From assembly GCF_013282575.1 (NCBI RefSeq), contig NZ_JAAAYE010000041.1, positions 1 to 54,141 of the forward strand: 54,141 bases of DNA, read 5' to 3'. Shown here one piece after another: positions 46,241-54,070 of this stretch (its first letter is position 1; each line of letters starts with the position of its first letter). The stretch is from Paraburkholderia sp. NMBU_R16. Lineage in GTDB: Bacteria > Pseudomonadota > Gammaproteobacteria > Burkholderiales > Burkholderiaceae. The notes beneath the pieces were generated by a model. The model did not search any database and was not told the DNA's origin. It worked only from the letters and a program-made list of their open reading frames with translations. Both the position numbers and the translations under genes were made by a program.

Positions 46241-46269
46241 AATTTACGCGACCGTAAGTGGCTTGTCAA
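46241..46269 (-). promoter_or_regulatory. Sigma70 promoter of the gcv operon
   Basis: On the minus strand TTGACA (46264-46269), an exact 17-base spacer and TAAATT (46241-46246). The predicted start, about 46234, is a few bases before aptamer I, so the transcript begins with the riboswitch. Confidence 0.75.
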
Positions 46270-46376
46270 ATCGCGACAGGATTTGTCCAATTGCGTCGAT
46301 ATCGTGCGGTGTTCGGACGGTGGGAATTCAGCGCCGGGCTCCGCGCATTACGCTGCGCGTGGCTCGTCGGATTGCG

Positions 46377-47237
46377 CTACGAATTGCAGACGATTGTTCG
46401 ATCCTTCCCCGGCTGGCAGGTCCAGTCCGAGACCCGCAGTTCGTCGACGGTTTTTTTGAGCGCCTCGCGCCTTTCCCTTGTTTGCGACTTCGACTCGCGC
46501 GTTTCGGGGCGCAGCTCGAGGAATGCGATTTGCGCGCGGAGCCGGTTGTTTCGCGCCCGATCGGCGTCAGTGTCGAAGACGTTCTTGCCGATATCGGTAC
46601 TCCAATAGTGATCGAGCGCGTCGATGAGTTCTTGTCCGCCTTTCTCCCGCGCAGCCAGGATGGCGTCCTGCTGTTTGCGCACGCCTTCACGGTCGCGACG
46701 CAGTGCAGGCGATGGCCGGCTCAGACTGGCGATGACTTGCTTGGCCTCTTCGCGGCCTGCCGCAAAAAAAGCGGTTCGCGCTTGCGCGATGCGCTCGGCC
46801 GAGGCGGGCACGTCATCCGGAACGGGCAGCGGCGGCGGTTCGATCGCGCTCTTGAGCCAGTCGTAAGCCCTGATGGCCACGAACGCTCCGCCAACGGCGG
46901 CGGTCCCGATGACCACCTTGCGGCGGTCAATGCCAAAGAAACGAGCGACATTCTCCGTGGTGTTCTTCGCTGTCGACAAACCGGCGCGGGTCCTGGTGAA
47001 ACCGCGAGCTGCCGCCGTCCAACTCTTGCCTGCCGCCCATTTCGCCGCCTCACGGCGTGAAGGACCGCTCGCCGCGTCGTGCCGCGACACGCCTCCGAGC
47101 GGTCCGGTGACCTCGATACGTCTCGGGCTGTCATCGGGCCGCGTTGAACGGGCCGAGCCAGTCGCGCCGCCGTTGAGATCGTCGTTCGGGTCCGCCCGCC
47201 CGTCGGAGCCGCCGGGGCCAATCCGTGAAGGAGTCAT
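46377..47237 (-). CDS. Candidate type III secreted effector (hrpII-type box upstream)
   Basis: 286 residues; GAAGG 7 bases before the ATG at 47237. The first 60 residues are rich in Ser, Gly, Pro and Asp (MTPSRIGPGGSDGRADPNDD), as in type III secretion signals. A hydrophobic segment lies at about 108-125 (VVIGTAAVGGAFVAIRAY). The rest is helical and charged (DREGVRKQQDAILAAREKGG, RERREALKKTVDELR) and ends in DWTCQPGKDRTIVCNS with two Cys. TTCG-N16-TTCG plus a -10-like element stands 43 bases upstream. No family is recognised. Effector status is an inference from promoter, N-terminus and lack of homologues I know. Confidence 0.6.
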   Translation of the reverse strand: MTPSRIGPGGSDGRADPNDDLNGGATGSARSTRPDDSPRRIEVTGPLGGVSRHDAASGPSRREAAKWAAGKSWTAAARGFTRTRAGLSTAKNTTENVARFFGIDRRKVVIGTAAVGGAFVAIRAYDWLKSAIEPPPLPVPDDVPASAERIAQARTAFFAAGREEAKQVIASLSRPSPALRRDREGVRKQQDAILAAREKGGQELIDALDHYWSTDIGKNVFDTDADRARNNRLRAQIAFLELRPETRESKSQTRERREALKKTVDELRVSDWTCQPGKDRTIVCNS

Positions 47238-47279
47238 GGGGTACCTTCGCCATCGGTCATGAGTCGTCGTGGTCGATAG

Positions 47280-47340
47280 GTATAACAGCGGCGCCCGGAT
47301 TACATCGCGGGAGAAACGAAGGGCACTTATGCAATGCGAA
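47280..47340 (-). promoter_or_regulatory. hrpII-type box with -10 element, HrpB-like promoter
   Basis: Minus strand TTCG (47340-47337), exactly 16 bases, TTCG (47320-47317), then 31 bases to TTATAC (47285-47280). The TTCG-N16-TTCG box with a -10 at 30-32 bases is the known HrpB-dependent promoter form of Ralstonia and related plant-associated Burkholderiales. The predicted transcript starts about 36 bases before the ATG at 47237. Sequence only; no regulator gene is in the window. Confidence 0.65.
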
Positions 47341-47444
47341 GCGGTAAAAGCGTAGTGTCCTGAATGCCCTTCACGTGCGCCTATTTTTCTTTCTTGTCCG
47401 TATCATATCGGCGCCCAAATCGACCAAACACGAAGCGAAACGAT

Positions 47445-47593
47445 ATGAGTCAAGCATCAAACACCGACTGGAAGCGGCTGGAACAGCTCGAGGACGACCA
47501 AATCGACAGGAGCGGCATACCGGAATTGGACGAGGAATTCTTTGCACGTGCCGAGCTACATGTTCCGCCCAAGCAGACGGTAACGATGCGACT
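47445..47593 (+). pseudogene. BrnA-like antitoxin, 5' part only
   Basis: From ATG at 47445 the translation MSQASNTDWKRLEQLEDDQI, then DRSGIPELDEEFFARAELHV and PPKQTVTMRL, matches the N-terminal half of BrnA-type antitoxins (DW.RL....DE.ID.S.IP.LDE.FF..A...P). Homology stops after VTMRL, exactly where a 13-bp inverted repeat begins; the DNA-binding C-terminus is absent. The frame stays open to 47888 but that part is antisense to the oxidoreductase and not BrnA-like. No BrnT toxin gene is seen upstream. It is a broken remnant. Confidence 0.6.
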
Positions 47594-47623
47594 GTATTCT
47601 CCGCATAATTTGCGGAGAATACA
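47593..47623. repeat. Perfect 13-bp inverted repeat at the BrnA break
   Basis: TGTATTCTCCGCA (47593-47605), loop TAATT, TGCGGAGAATACA (47611-47623). It begins at the codon where BrnA similarity ends. It has no T-run, so it is not a simple terminator. It could be a recombination site or the footprint of an excised element. Confidence 0.8.
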
Positions 47624-47710
47624 TGTCCTATTCGCCGCACGGGCGACACAAACGCTCGGTCTGCGCGATTCACCTCGTCAGCAGACAAGGTCCGCACGGC
47701 ATGAGCCCCT

Positions 47711-48745
47711 TCATTCCTCGCCGACCCGCACGACGACCTTGCCGAAGTTACGACCCTGCAGCAGGCCAATAAACGCGGCCGATGCGTTTTCCAACCCGTC
47801 GACGCGGTCCTCGCGCAGCTTGACGCGGCCATCGGACAACCATTCGCTCATCTCTCCGCGGAACGCATCGAAACGCTCGCCGAAGTGATCGAGGATGATG
47901 AACCCCTGCATACGGACCCGCTTTTGCAGAATCGTCGACATGGCAAGCGGCCATCGATCGGGCCCGGGCGGCAACGCATCATCGTTGTAATGTGCAATTA
48001 CGCCGCAGACCGGCACGCGCGCGCCGATGTTCAACAACGGCAATACCGCATCGAAAACTTCCCCGCCGACGTTTTCGAAATAAACGTCGATTCCGTCCGG
48101 ACAGGCTGCCGCCAGACGCTCAGCGAACGCTGGATCGCGACGATCAACGGCAGCGTCGTAGCCAAGTTCTTCCACGAGGTACCGACACTTGTCTGCGCCA
48201 CCCGCGATGCCGACGACTCTCGCACCCCGAAGCTTCGCCAACTGCCCGACGATCGAACCAACGGGACCCGTGGCCGCCGCCACGACCAGCGTTTCGCCGG
48301 CCTTGGGTTGGCCGATATCCGCCAAGCCGACATACGCGGTAAATCCGGGCATACCCAAACCGCCCAACGACAGTGACGGGTGAGACCCAAGCCCTAGCGA
48401 CAGCAAGTCGCTGCCATCGGATAGCGCGTAGTCCTGCCATCCTGCGTTGCCGAGCACGAGATCGCCCGCTCGCCACTTCGCATGCTTCGATTCGACGACT
48501 CGGCTCACCGTGCCGCCCACCATCGTTCCACCCAGCGGGATCGAGGACGCATAGGCAGGAGCGACCTCCTCCATCAAATTGCGCATGTAGGGATCGAGCG
48601 AGAGGTAGACGGTACGCAGCAGAACCTGACCATCGGCGGGCTTCGGAATGGCTGCCTCTTCGATGAGAAAGTCGCGCGTCGTGGGCAACCCGTGCGGGCG
48701 CGCTGCGAGGACCACGCGGCGATTGACGGTATCGGTTTGCGGCAT
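47711..48745 (-). CDS. NADP-dependent medium-chain oxidoreductase, CurA/YncB-like
   Basis: 344 residues with AAGGAG upstream. The start (NRRVVLAARPHGLPTTRDFL) and LSLDPYMRN are typical of zinc-independent MDR enzymes of the curcumin/dihydrocurcumin or leukotriene-type reductase group. The Rossmann loop is VVAAATGPVGSIVGQLAKLR, and FENVGGEVFDAVLPLL follows. No zinc-binding cysteines are present. It likely reduces alkenals or quinone-like electrophiles with NADPH. A NemR-like operator stands 74-88 bases upstream, while the TetR regulator gene beyond is truncated. Confidence 0.9.
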   Translation of the reverse strand: MPQTDTVNRRVVLAARPHGLPTTRDFLIEEAAIPKPADGQVLLRTVYLSLDPYMRNLMEEVAPAYASSIPLGGTMVGGTVSRVVESKHAKWRAGDLVLGNAGWQDYALSDGSDLLSLGLGSHPSLSLGGLGMPGFTAYVGLADIGQPKAGETLVVAAATGPVGSIVGQLAKLRGARVVGIAGGADKCRYLVEELGYDAAVDRRDPAFAERLAAACPDGIDVYFENVGGEVFDAVLPLLNIGARVPVCGVIAHYNDDALPPGPDRWPLAMSTILQKRVRMQGFIILDHFGERFDAFRGEMSEWLSDGRVKLREDRVDGLENASAAFIGLLQGRNFGKVVVRVGEE

Positions 48746-48818
48746 CGGGGACTCCTTCAGTTAGCAATTTCGGATTGGCGGGAGCGGCAATGCTTTGCGC
48801 AACAGCGAGCCGCGTAAG

Positions 48819-48833
48819 TAGACCGGTCGTCTA
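48819..48833. promoter_or_regulatory. TetR-type operator, NemR-box-like
   Basis: TAGACCGGTCGTCTA: arms TAGAC and GTCTA around a five-base centre. It closely resembles TAGAC-type palindromes bound by NemR-like TetR repressors. It lies between the oxidoreductase start (48745) and the remains of a TetR gene (48880-49119) on the same strand. Confidence 0.6.
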
Positions 48834-48879
48834 GGAAGCGCAAAATAAAAATGAGGAAGCGAATACATACGATCGCCCG

Positions 48880-49119
48880 TCAAGCGTCGTAAGAGACGCC
48901 GAGCATCTGGCGCGTGCAGGCCAACGCCGTATCCAGCGGCTTACGGTCGCGGGTGATCTTGGCCAGCAAACTGGCGCCGAGCCAGTTCTGATAGAGCGTC
49001 ATGGCGGTGCCGGCGGCATCGAGCGATTCGGGCAGCGAACGGTCCGTCAACCCTTCCTCCACGCAGCGCGCGAGCCGCGCTGTGATCGTCACTGGGTCGG
49101 GATGAGAACCGAAACGCAC
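48880..49119 (-). pseudogene. TetR-family regulator, C-terminal fragment
   Basis: The minus-strand frame gives ITARLARCVEEGLTDRSLPE then SLDAAGTAMTLYQNWLGASL and LAKITRDRKPLDTALACTRQ. This is the ligand-domain end of TetR proteins of the NemR/AcrR-like type (A..LY..W.GA.L.AKI.R....L). The N-terminal HTH of about 120 residues is missing. Recognisable sequence begins at about 49092, right at the stop codon of the sensor kinase gene, so a deletion seems to have joined the two. The short frame start at 49119 lies inside the kinase and is probably not used. Confidence 0.7.
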
Positions 49120-50450
49120 AAACCCGACTGCCCGGCCTCATCGGCAAACTCGAGGCGGACTTCCGCCCCGAGACGCTCGGCAATGGCTTTGACGATAGAC
49201 AGGCCCAGCCCCGATCCCACCTCATTGCTCCCAAGCGTGCGATAAAAAGGATCGAAAACACGCGCGCGTTCGTCCGGTGCAATGCCGGGCCCGTTATCGA
49301 TCACGCGCAACACGACATGGGTGGACGTGCGGCGCACCGACAAATCGACCTTCCCGCCTCGTGGCGTATAGCGGATGGCGTTATCGACGAGATTCTTCAC
49401 GATGGCAATCAAATCGAGCTCGCTTGCTCCTACCATCGCGTCCTCGGTACCTTCGACACCGACATCGATCTCTTTGGCTTCGGCAAGCGGCATGATGTCT
49501 TCGAGCACGCGGCGATAGACGCTTTGCACCGAGACCGGCTCTGTCGCCGGCAGCGGCTCCGAAGGCGATTGCGCTCTGGCCAACGTCAGCAGTTGATCGA
49601 GCAGGTTCCGTCCGCGCTCGATGCCCTGTCGCAGTGAACTCAATCTCTCCCGGGCCGTCGCCGACATCTCGGCTTCGGCCAGTCGTTCCGCTTGCAGCGA
49701 AAGTGCCGTCAACGGGGAGCGCAGTTCGTGCGCGGCATCGGCAACGAATCTATGTTGGGCCTCCATCGATTGCGCAACGCGCGTCAGAAGGCGATTGATT
49801 GCGACGACGAAGGGCCGGACCTCGACAGGCAGATCGCTCGTTTCGATGGGATGTAACTCCCGCTCGGCCCGCCGATCTATTTCGAGCGACAGCGCGGCGA
49901 TCGGCCGGAACATCTTGCGAACGAGATCGGCGATCAAAAAGACCAATATCGGCACGAGAATCAGAAACGGCATCGAAGTCTGCAAAGCGGCATCGCGCGC
50001 GATCTCGTCGCGAACATCCGTTTCCTGCGTCACGGCGATTCGCCCGCCGCCGGCCGCTGTTTTGATGAGCACGCGAAACGACTCGCCCTTGATTCGCAGC
50101 GTATGCGCGCCGTCGGGCAAGTCGGCCGGGATTGGCAATCGCGCCTCGGCACCCGCGATGTTGGCGCCTTGCTGCCCACCAGCGGCGAGATATTCCACGA
50201 CGATTCGGGAGTCTTTGTTGTCGCTCGCCACGGTTGCCCCAGCGCGCGACTGAAGGAACGGGACGCCTTGCCGATCGATGAGCGTCGCGATTTGCCGCAA
50301 CGTATCGTCTTGCAGCTCATGGGCTTCGTGCAGTGCGGACACGAACGAAACGATGCCGGCGACCACGGCCACCACGAGAATCGCGAGCGAAAGCGAGAAC
50401 GACAGTTTGAGCTGGAGGGACGCGTTCAACCGCCTTTTGAAACCATCCAT
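49089..50450 (-). CDS. Sensor histidine kinase, QseC/PmrB-like
   Basis: 453 residues from ATG at 50450 (AGGGGCG upstream), overlapping the regulator gene by 25 bases. Membrane helices are at about 18-38 and about 158-177, with a periplasmic sensor of 120 residues between. The HAMP-like linker is followed by the H-box RFVADAAHELRSPLTAL with H241. N-box (NLVDNAIRYTPRGG), G1 (VIDNGPGIAPDERARVFDPF) and G2 (GSGLGLSIVKAIAERLG) complete the ATPase. It phosphorylates the adjacent response regulator. Its 3' end touches the TetR fragment, so the final residues may have been altered by the deletion. Confidence 0.92.
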   Translation of the reverse strand: MDGFKRRLNASLQLKLSFSLSLAILVVAVVAGIVSFVSALHEAHELQDDTLRQIATLIDRQGVPFLQSRAGATVASDNKDSRIVVEYLAAGGQQGANIAGAEARLPIPADLPDGAHTLRIKGESFRVLIKTAAGGGRIAVTQETDVRDEIARDAALQTSMPFLILVPILVFLIADLVRKMFRPIAALSLEIDRRAERELHPIETSDLPVEVRPFVVAINRLLTRVAQSMEAQHRFVADAAHELRSPLTALSLQAERLAEAEMSATARERLSSLRQGIERGRNLLDQLLTLARAQSPSEPLPATEPVSVQSVYRRVLEDIMPLAEAKEIDVGVEGTEDAMVGASELDLIAIVKNLVDNAIRYTPRGGKVDLSVRRTSTHVVLRVIDNGPGIAPDERARVFDPFYRTLGSNEVGSGLGLSIVKAIAERLGAEVRLEFADEAGQSGLCVSVLIPTQ

Positions 50451-51091
50451 CCGACGCCCCTGACGTTTTTGATGATGTCGCTGCCGAGCTTGCGCCGCAG
50501 TGCGTGAATCAGAAATTCGACGACATTGCTTTCGACTTCTTCTCCCCAACCGTAGATCCGGTCTTCGAGATCGCTGCGCGAAAGGATCGCGCCGGGGCGT
50601 ATCAGCAGCGCGTGCAGCAGCGCGAATTCGCGATTGGAAAGCTGCACGGGCGCGCGGCCATCGGCGACGGCCTCGCGCGTCACCGGATCGAGCGACACAC
50701 GGCCATTGCTGAGCACCGGGGCCGCGCGCCCACCCTTTCGCCGCAGCACGGCTCGCATGCGGGCCAGCAGCTCGGTCATTTCGAATGGCTTCAGGACGTA
50801 ATCGTCGGCGCCGCCGTCGAGTCCACGCAACCGATCATCGAGCGCGTCCCGGGCCGTGACGATCAGCACCGGGACCGGATTGTCTCGGCCGCGAATGCTC
50901 GCCAGCACTTGCAGACCGTCCTTGCCGGGCAAGCCGAGGTCGAGCAGCACGAGGTCGTAATGCTGCGCCTCGAGGGCGGTCAGTGCCGCGGGCCCCGACT
51001 TCACCCAATCCGTCGCGTATGAAACGTCTTTCAGTGCGTTTTGAACGGCCTCGCCGATCATCGGATCGTCTTCGACCAGCAATACCCGCAT
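50426..51091 (-). CDS. OmpR-family response regulator, QseB/PmrA-like
   Basis: 221 residues with GGAGG upstream. Receiver domain: acidic pair near D8/D9 (LLVEDDPMIG), phospho-acceptor D51 (LVLLDLGLPGKDG), T79 and K101 (YVLKPFEMTELLARM). The C-terminal winged helix (LSNREFALLHALLIRPGAIL, EVESNVVEFLIHALRRKLGS) is the DNA-binding domain. It acts with the kinase that overlaps its end. The COG4705 protein and PAP2 phosphatase upstream on the same strand are candidate targets. Confidence 0.94.
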   Translation of the reverse strand: MRVLLVEDDPMIGEAVQNALKDVSYATDWVKSGPAALTALEAQHYDLVLLDLGLPGKDGLQVLASIRGRDNPVPVLIVTARDALDDRLRGLDGGADDYVLKPFEMTELLARMRAVLRRKGGRAAPVLSNGRVSLDPVTREAVADGRAPVQLSNREFALLHALLIRPGAILSRSDLEDRIYGWGEEVESNVVEFLIHALRRKLGSDIIKNVRGVGWMVSKGG

Positions 51092-51121
51092 TCGTCCTCC
51101 GTCGCCGATTCCAGCCTGCGT

Positions 51122-51880
51122 TCAATGCGTTGCTTTCGCCGCTCTTTGCCGGAAGATCAGAATGCCGAGCATGATGAAGCCGAAGAGCGCGGCCGAGGCC
51201 GAATAACGGCTCATCGCCAGACCGCCCGCGTTGAGCGGTTTGTCGAGAAAATCGCCGACGGCAGCCCCGAGCGGACGCGTCAACACGAACGCCGCCCAGA
51301 AAAGTACAGTGCGCGAGATGTTCGACCAATAATAGGCCGCCGCGACCAAAACGAGCAATCCACCGAACACGAGCGCGGCACCGCTGTATCCCAAGCCCAT
51401 GCTGTCGGCCGTCCAATCGCCCAATGCCGTACCCAAGGTCTGGGAGAACATGATCGTCACCCAATAGAAGATTTCGGCTTTGGGTGTGGTGATCGTACTG
51501 ATGGAGACGGAGCCGAGCGTCCGGTACCAGACAAACAGCGAGATCAGCAGCAGCGCGAGTAGCAGGCTCGATCCGCCCGCGTACCCGATGCCTAAAGAGC
51601 GGTCCGCGAAATCGGCCATCGTCGTGCCGACCGTCGTGGTCGCGATGATCGTCAGCCAGTACAAGAAGGGGTGAAACCCATTTGCGCGGATTTGCGCCAT
51701 GACCGCCACGACGAATATCAACGCGAAAATGGCCGTGCCGATGAGATAGCCTAAGTGCATCGACATGGTCACTGCGTCGCCACCGGTTTCGCCTAGGGTG
51801 GTTGCGGCAATTTTAAGGAGCCAGAACCCGAGTGTGACCTCCGGTACCTTCGCCAATGCGTGTTGTGTCGATTTTGTCAT
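51122..51880 (-). CDS. COG4705-type polytopic membrane protein
   Basis: 252 residues with AAGGAAG upstream. About seven to eight hydrophobic segments. A short motif T-x-G-x4-D recurs four times: ATTLGETGGD, TTTVGTTMAD, SQTLGTALGD and TRPLGAAVGD, each at the start of a helix pair, often followed by GLGYSG or GIGYAG. This suggests internal duplication with four equivalent Gly/Asp sites facing the membrane. The function of the family is not established. It is 30 bases upstream of the response regulator gene and probably co-transcribed. Confidence 0.82.
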   Translation of the reverse strand: MTKSTQHALAKVPEVTLGFWLLKIAATTLGETGGDAVTMSMHLGYLIGTAIFALIFVVAVMAQIRANGFHPFLYWLTIIATTTVGTTMADFADRSLGIGYAGGSSLLLALLLISLFVWYRTLGSVSISTITTPKAEIFYWVTIMFSQTLGTALGDWTADSMGLGYSGAALVFGGLLVLVAAAYYWSNISRTVLFWAAFVLTRPLGAAVGDFLDKPLNAGGLAMSRYSASAALFGFIMLGILIFRQRAAKATH

Positions 51881-51972
51881 CGTAAGCTTCCTTTTGATGC
51901 AGTCATTGCCTTGCAGGATATGAAAGTCGCCGCATGACTCGTGCCTTCGTCGCCGCGGATGTTACCCAGTTC

Positions 51973-52569
51973 TTATTTGCGCACCCATCCCAACGCAATG
52001 AACTTGCTGAAAAGCAAGCAGTGAATGCAGGTCGCCGCACGAAAAATATGTGGCAAGCATGGCCCTATTGCACGCCGCGTCACACCCACGCTCAACAGCG
52101 AGACGATTGCCGCGCCCGCCATATCGAACGGGAAATGGACGCCTACGTAGATGCGCGCCCACGCGATGGGCAAACCGAGCAATGCGAACAGCACCCCGGC
52201 CCGAGGAAAGTTGCCGGGCATGGCGAGCGCGAACGCGACCGACCACCAGAGCGTCAAATGATCGCTGGGGAAAGATGAGTCGGGTGCGTGCGCAACCAAT
52301 ATGTGCCCGAGACCGATGACGAACGGTCGCGGGTGCATCCATGCAAGGCCGATCAGCTGATTGATGCAAAGCCCAATCGACGCGGCGACGGTGGCTTCGA
52401 TCAGCGCCTTACGCGTGCGCTCGCCACCGCGTAACCAGACAATCGCGATCGTTGCGGGGATCAGCCAAATGAAATATTCGGCAAAAAACAGCGCCAGCGC
52501 CACCGATAGGTGACTGGGGTTGTCCGGCGCATTGAGCCAGAGAAAAAGCGCTCGATTCAGTCCTTCCAT
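51973..52569 (-). CDS. PAP2-family phosphatase, undecaprenyl-diphosphatase-like (BcrC type)
   Basis: 198 residues from ATG at 52569 (GGAG five bases upstream); a TTG at 52572 is less likely. The three acid-phosphatase motifs are visible: HPRPF (R81-P82), PSDH (S102, H104) and RIYVGVHFPFD with R139, H145 and D149. Five to six membrane helices. It probably recycles undecaprenyl diphosphate or another lipid phosphate at the outer face of the inner membrane. It is on the same strand as the COG4705 protein and two-component system, which suggests an envelope-stress group. Confidence 0.87.
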   Translation of the reverse strand: MEGLNRALFLWLNAPDNPSHLSVALALFFAEYFIWLIPATIAIVWLRGGERTRKALIEATVAASIGLCINQLIGLAWMHPRPFVIGLGHILVAHAPDSSFPSDHLTLWWSVAFALAMPGNFPRAGVLFALLGLPIAWARIYVGVHFPFDMAGAAIVSLLSVGVTRRAIGPCLPHIFRAATCIHCLLFSKFIALGWVRK

Positions 52570-52696
52570 CAAATCTCCGTGAGGGCTGCGTCGCGGGGAC
52601 GAGCGGGAGGCGGCAACAATAGTGGGGAGGATACCGACGAAGACTTAGCTGATACTGAGCAGACCACCGCGGAGTTTCATTTCGGATGGCTTTCGA

Positions 52697-52714
52697 TCGT
52701 CGGTATATCGACGA
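52697..52714. repeat. Inverted repeat in the gap upstream of the PAP2 gene
   Basis: TCGTCG-GTATAT-CGACGA, arms perfect, at 52697-52714. It lies 128 bases before the PAP2 start and could be an operator. The rest of the gap 52570-52887 holds no frame I can support. Confidence 0.3.
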
Positions 52715-52887
52715 CATTATCGCCCAGGGAATTTGCACAAAATAAACTGGCTCGTACTGACGCGATGAGGTCGGCGACAAATTCCTGGCGCCATCGGCCG
52801 CAGGCAGCGGCATGGGGCGGGAGAATCCGGCCTGCCGGTCCGAGTGCTCACGTTCCTTACTTGGCGCTCGGCCAGCGCCGCGTTGTT

Positions 52888-53904
52888 TTATTGCGGTGCG
52901 TTTTCGATTTGCTCGATGGCGATGCGGACGGCTTTGCGTACCTCAGGATCGCGATCGCCAAGCGCGTGATGCAGTGCGGGTAGTGAAGCCGCAACGCCCA
53001 GCTCGCCCAGCGCCAACGCGGCTTCCTTGCGCAAGTTGCTGATCGGATGCGCGAGCAGCATCGCAACGGCAGGGGCCGCCTGCCCATCGCGCAATTGTCC
53101 GAGCGCGCGAGTCGCGCGTAGCCTGACCTGCCAGTATGCGTCGTCGAGTGCCGTGACGAGCGGTTCGCGCGCCGACACCACGCCGAGTTTGCCTAGCGTC
53201 GTCGCGGCTTCCTCGCGCACTTGCCAAGCGTCGTCGGACAGCGCTGCGACGAGTGCTTCGACGATAGAGGCATCGGCAGGCGATGCAAAACCCAGTGCGC
53301 CGATGGCTGCGCGGCGCACCTCCGCCTGCGTGTCACGTGCGGCGAGAGCCGCGAGCGATGCCAACGCGCGTGCGTCTTTCAGCCAGCCGAGTACGGCGAC
53401 AGCCTCGAGCCGTACATCGGCTTGTCGCGCGGCGAGCGCCTCCATGGCCGGATCGAAGGCATCCGCGAACCGAAGTTCGCGCAGCCCGCGGAGTACCGCG
53501 CGGCGCACGAACGGCTCCGGCCGCATCGCCCAACGGCGAAGCACATAGCCGGAACTCGGTTGTTTCAATTCGGACAGGCTTTGCGCCGCCTGTGCACGTA
53601 CCGGCTCTGCGTCGTCGAGTAGGGCTGCGCAGAGCGCCTCGACGACTTCGTCCTCCTCCCATGACGCGAGCACGGCTGCGGCCTCGCGCCGGACTTCGGG
53701 CGCCGGGTCATCGCGCAGCGAAGCAAGGAATACGGGCAAGAGTGCGGGATCTTCGAGGTCGGCGAGGTCGAACAATGCGACACGGCGCACTGCCGGGTCG
53801 GTGTCGGCAAGGCGTGCGAAGTGGGGGGCAGCTTCGCGCGGTAAATCGGGCGCGGTTGCATGCGATGCAGCCAGCACGTCCGGTTCGTGTACTTCGGTAT
53901 TCAT
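52888..53904 (-). CDS. HEAT-repeat protein
   Basis: 338 residues from ATG at 53904 (GAGGGA upstream). At least eight HEAT/PBS-type repeats of about 31 residues are visible, for example DPAPEVRREAAAVLASWEED, DAEPVRAQAAQSLSELK, DAWQVREEAATTLGKLG, DAYWQVRLRATRALGQLRDG and DRDPEVRKAVRIAIEQIENA. Such right-handed helical scaffolds bind proteins or cofactors. No catalytic residues are seen. It is separated from the PAP2 gene by a gap and transcribed on the same strand. Confidence 0.88.
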   Translation of the reverse strand: MNTEVHEPDVLAASHATAPDLPREAAPHFARLADTDPAVRRVALFDLADLEDPALLPVFLASLRDDPAPEVRREAAAVLASWEEDEVVEALCAALLDDAEPVRAQAAQSLSELKQPSSGYVLRRWAMRPEPFVRRAVLRGLRELRFADAFDPAMEALAARQADVRLEAVAVLGWLKDARALASLAALAARDTQAEVRRAAIGALGFASPADASIVEALVAALSDDAWQVREEAATTLGKLGVVSAREPLVTALDDAYWQVRLRATRALGQLRDGQAAPAVAMLLAHPISNLRKEAALALGELGVAASLPALHHALGDRDPEVRKAVRIAIEQIENAPQ

Positions 53905-54070
53905 CGGGTTTCCCTCGTCCGCGCGCAGCACGCTCGCTTAGTTGCACGGGGAGCGGCAAAGAGCGGCAATTTCCCGTGTTTCCGAGATGTGATCGGTTCG
54001 TTACGACAACGTAAGGTTGTGTCGCGATAACGGAGCCATGACGAGCAAGCGGCGATTCGCTTAGGAGTCC

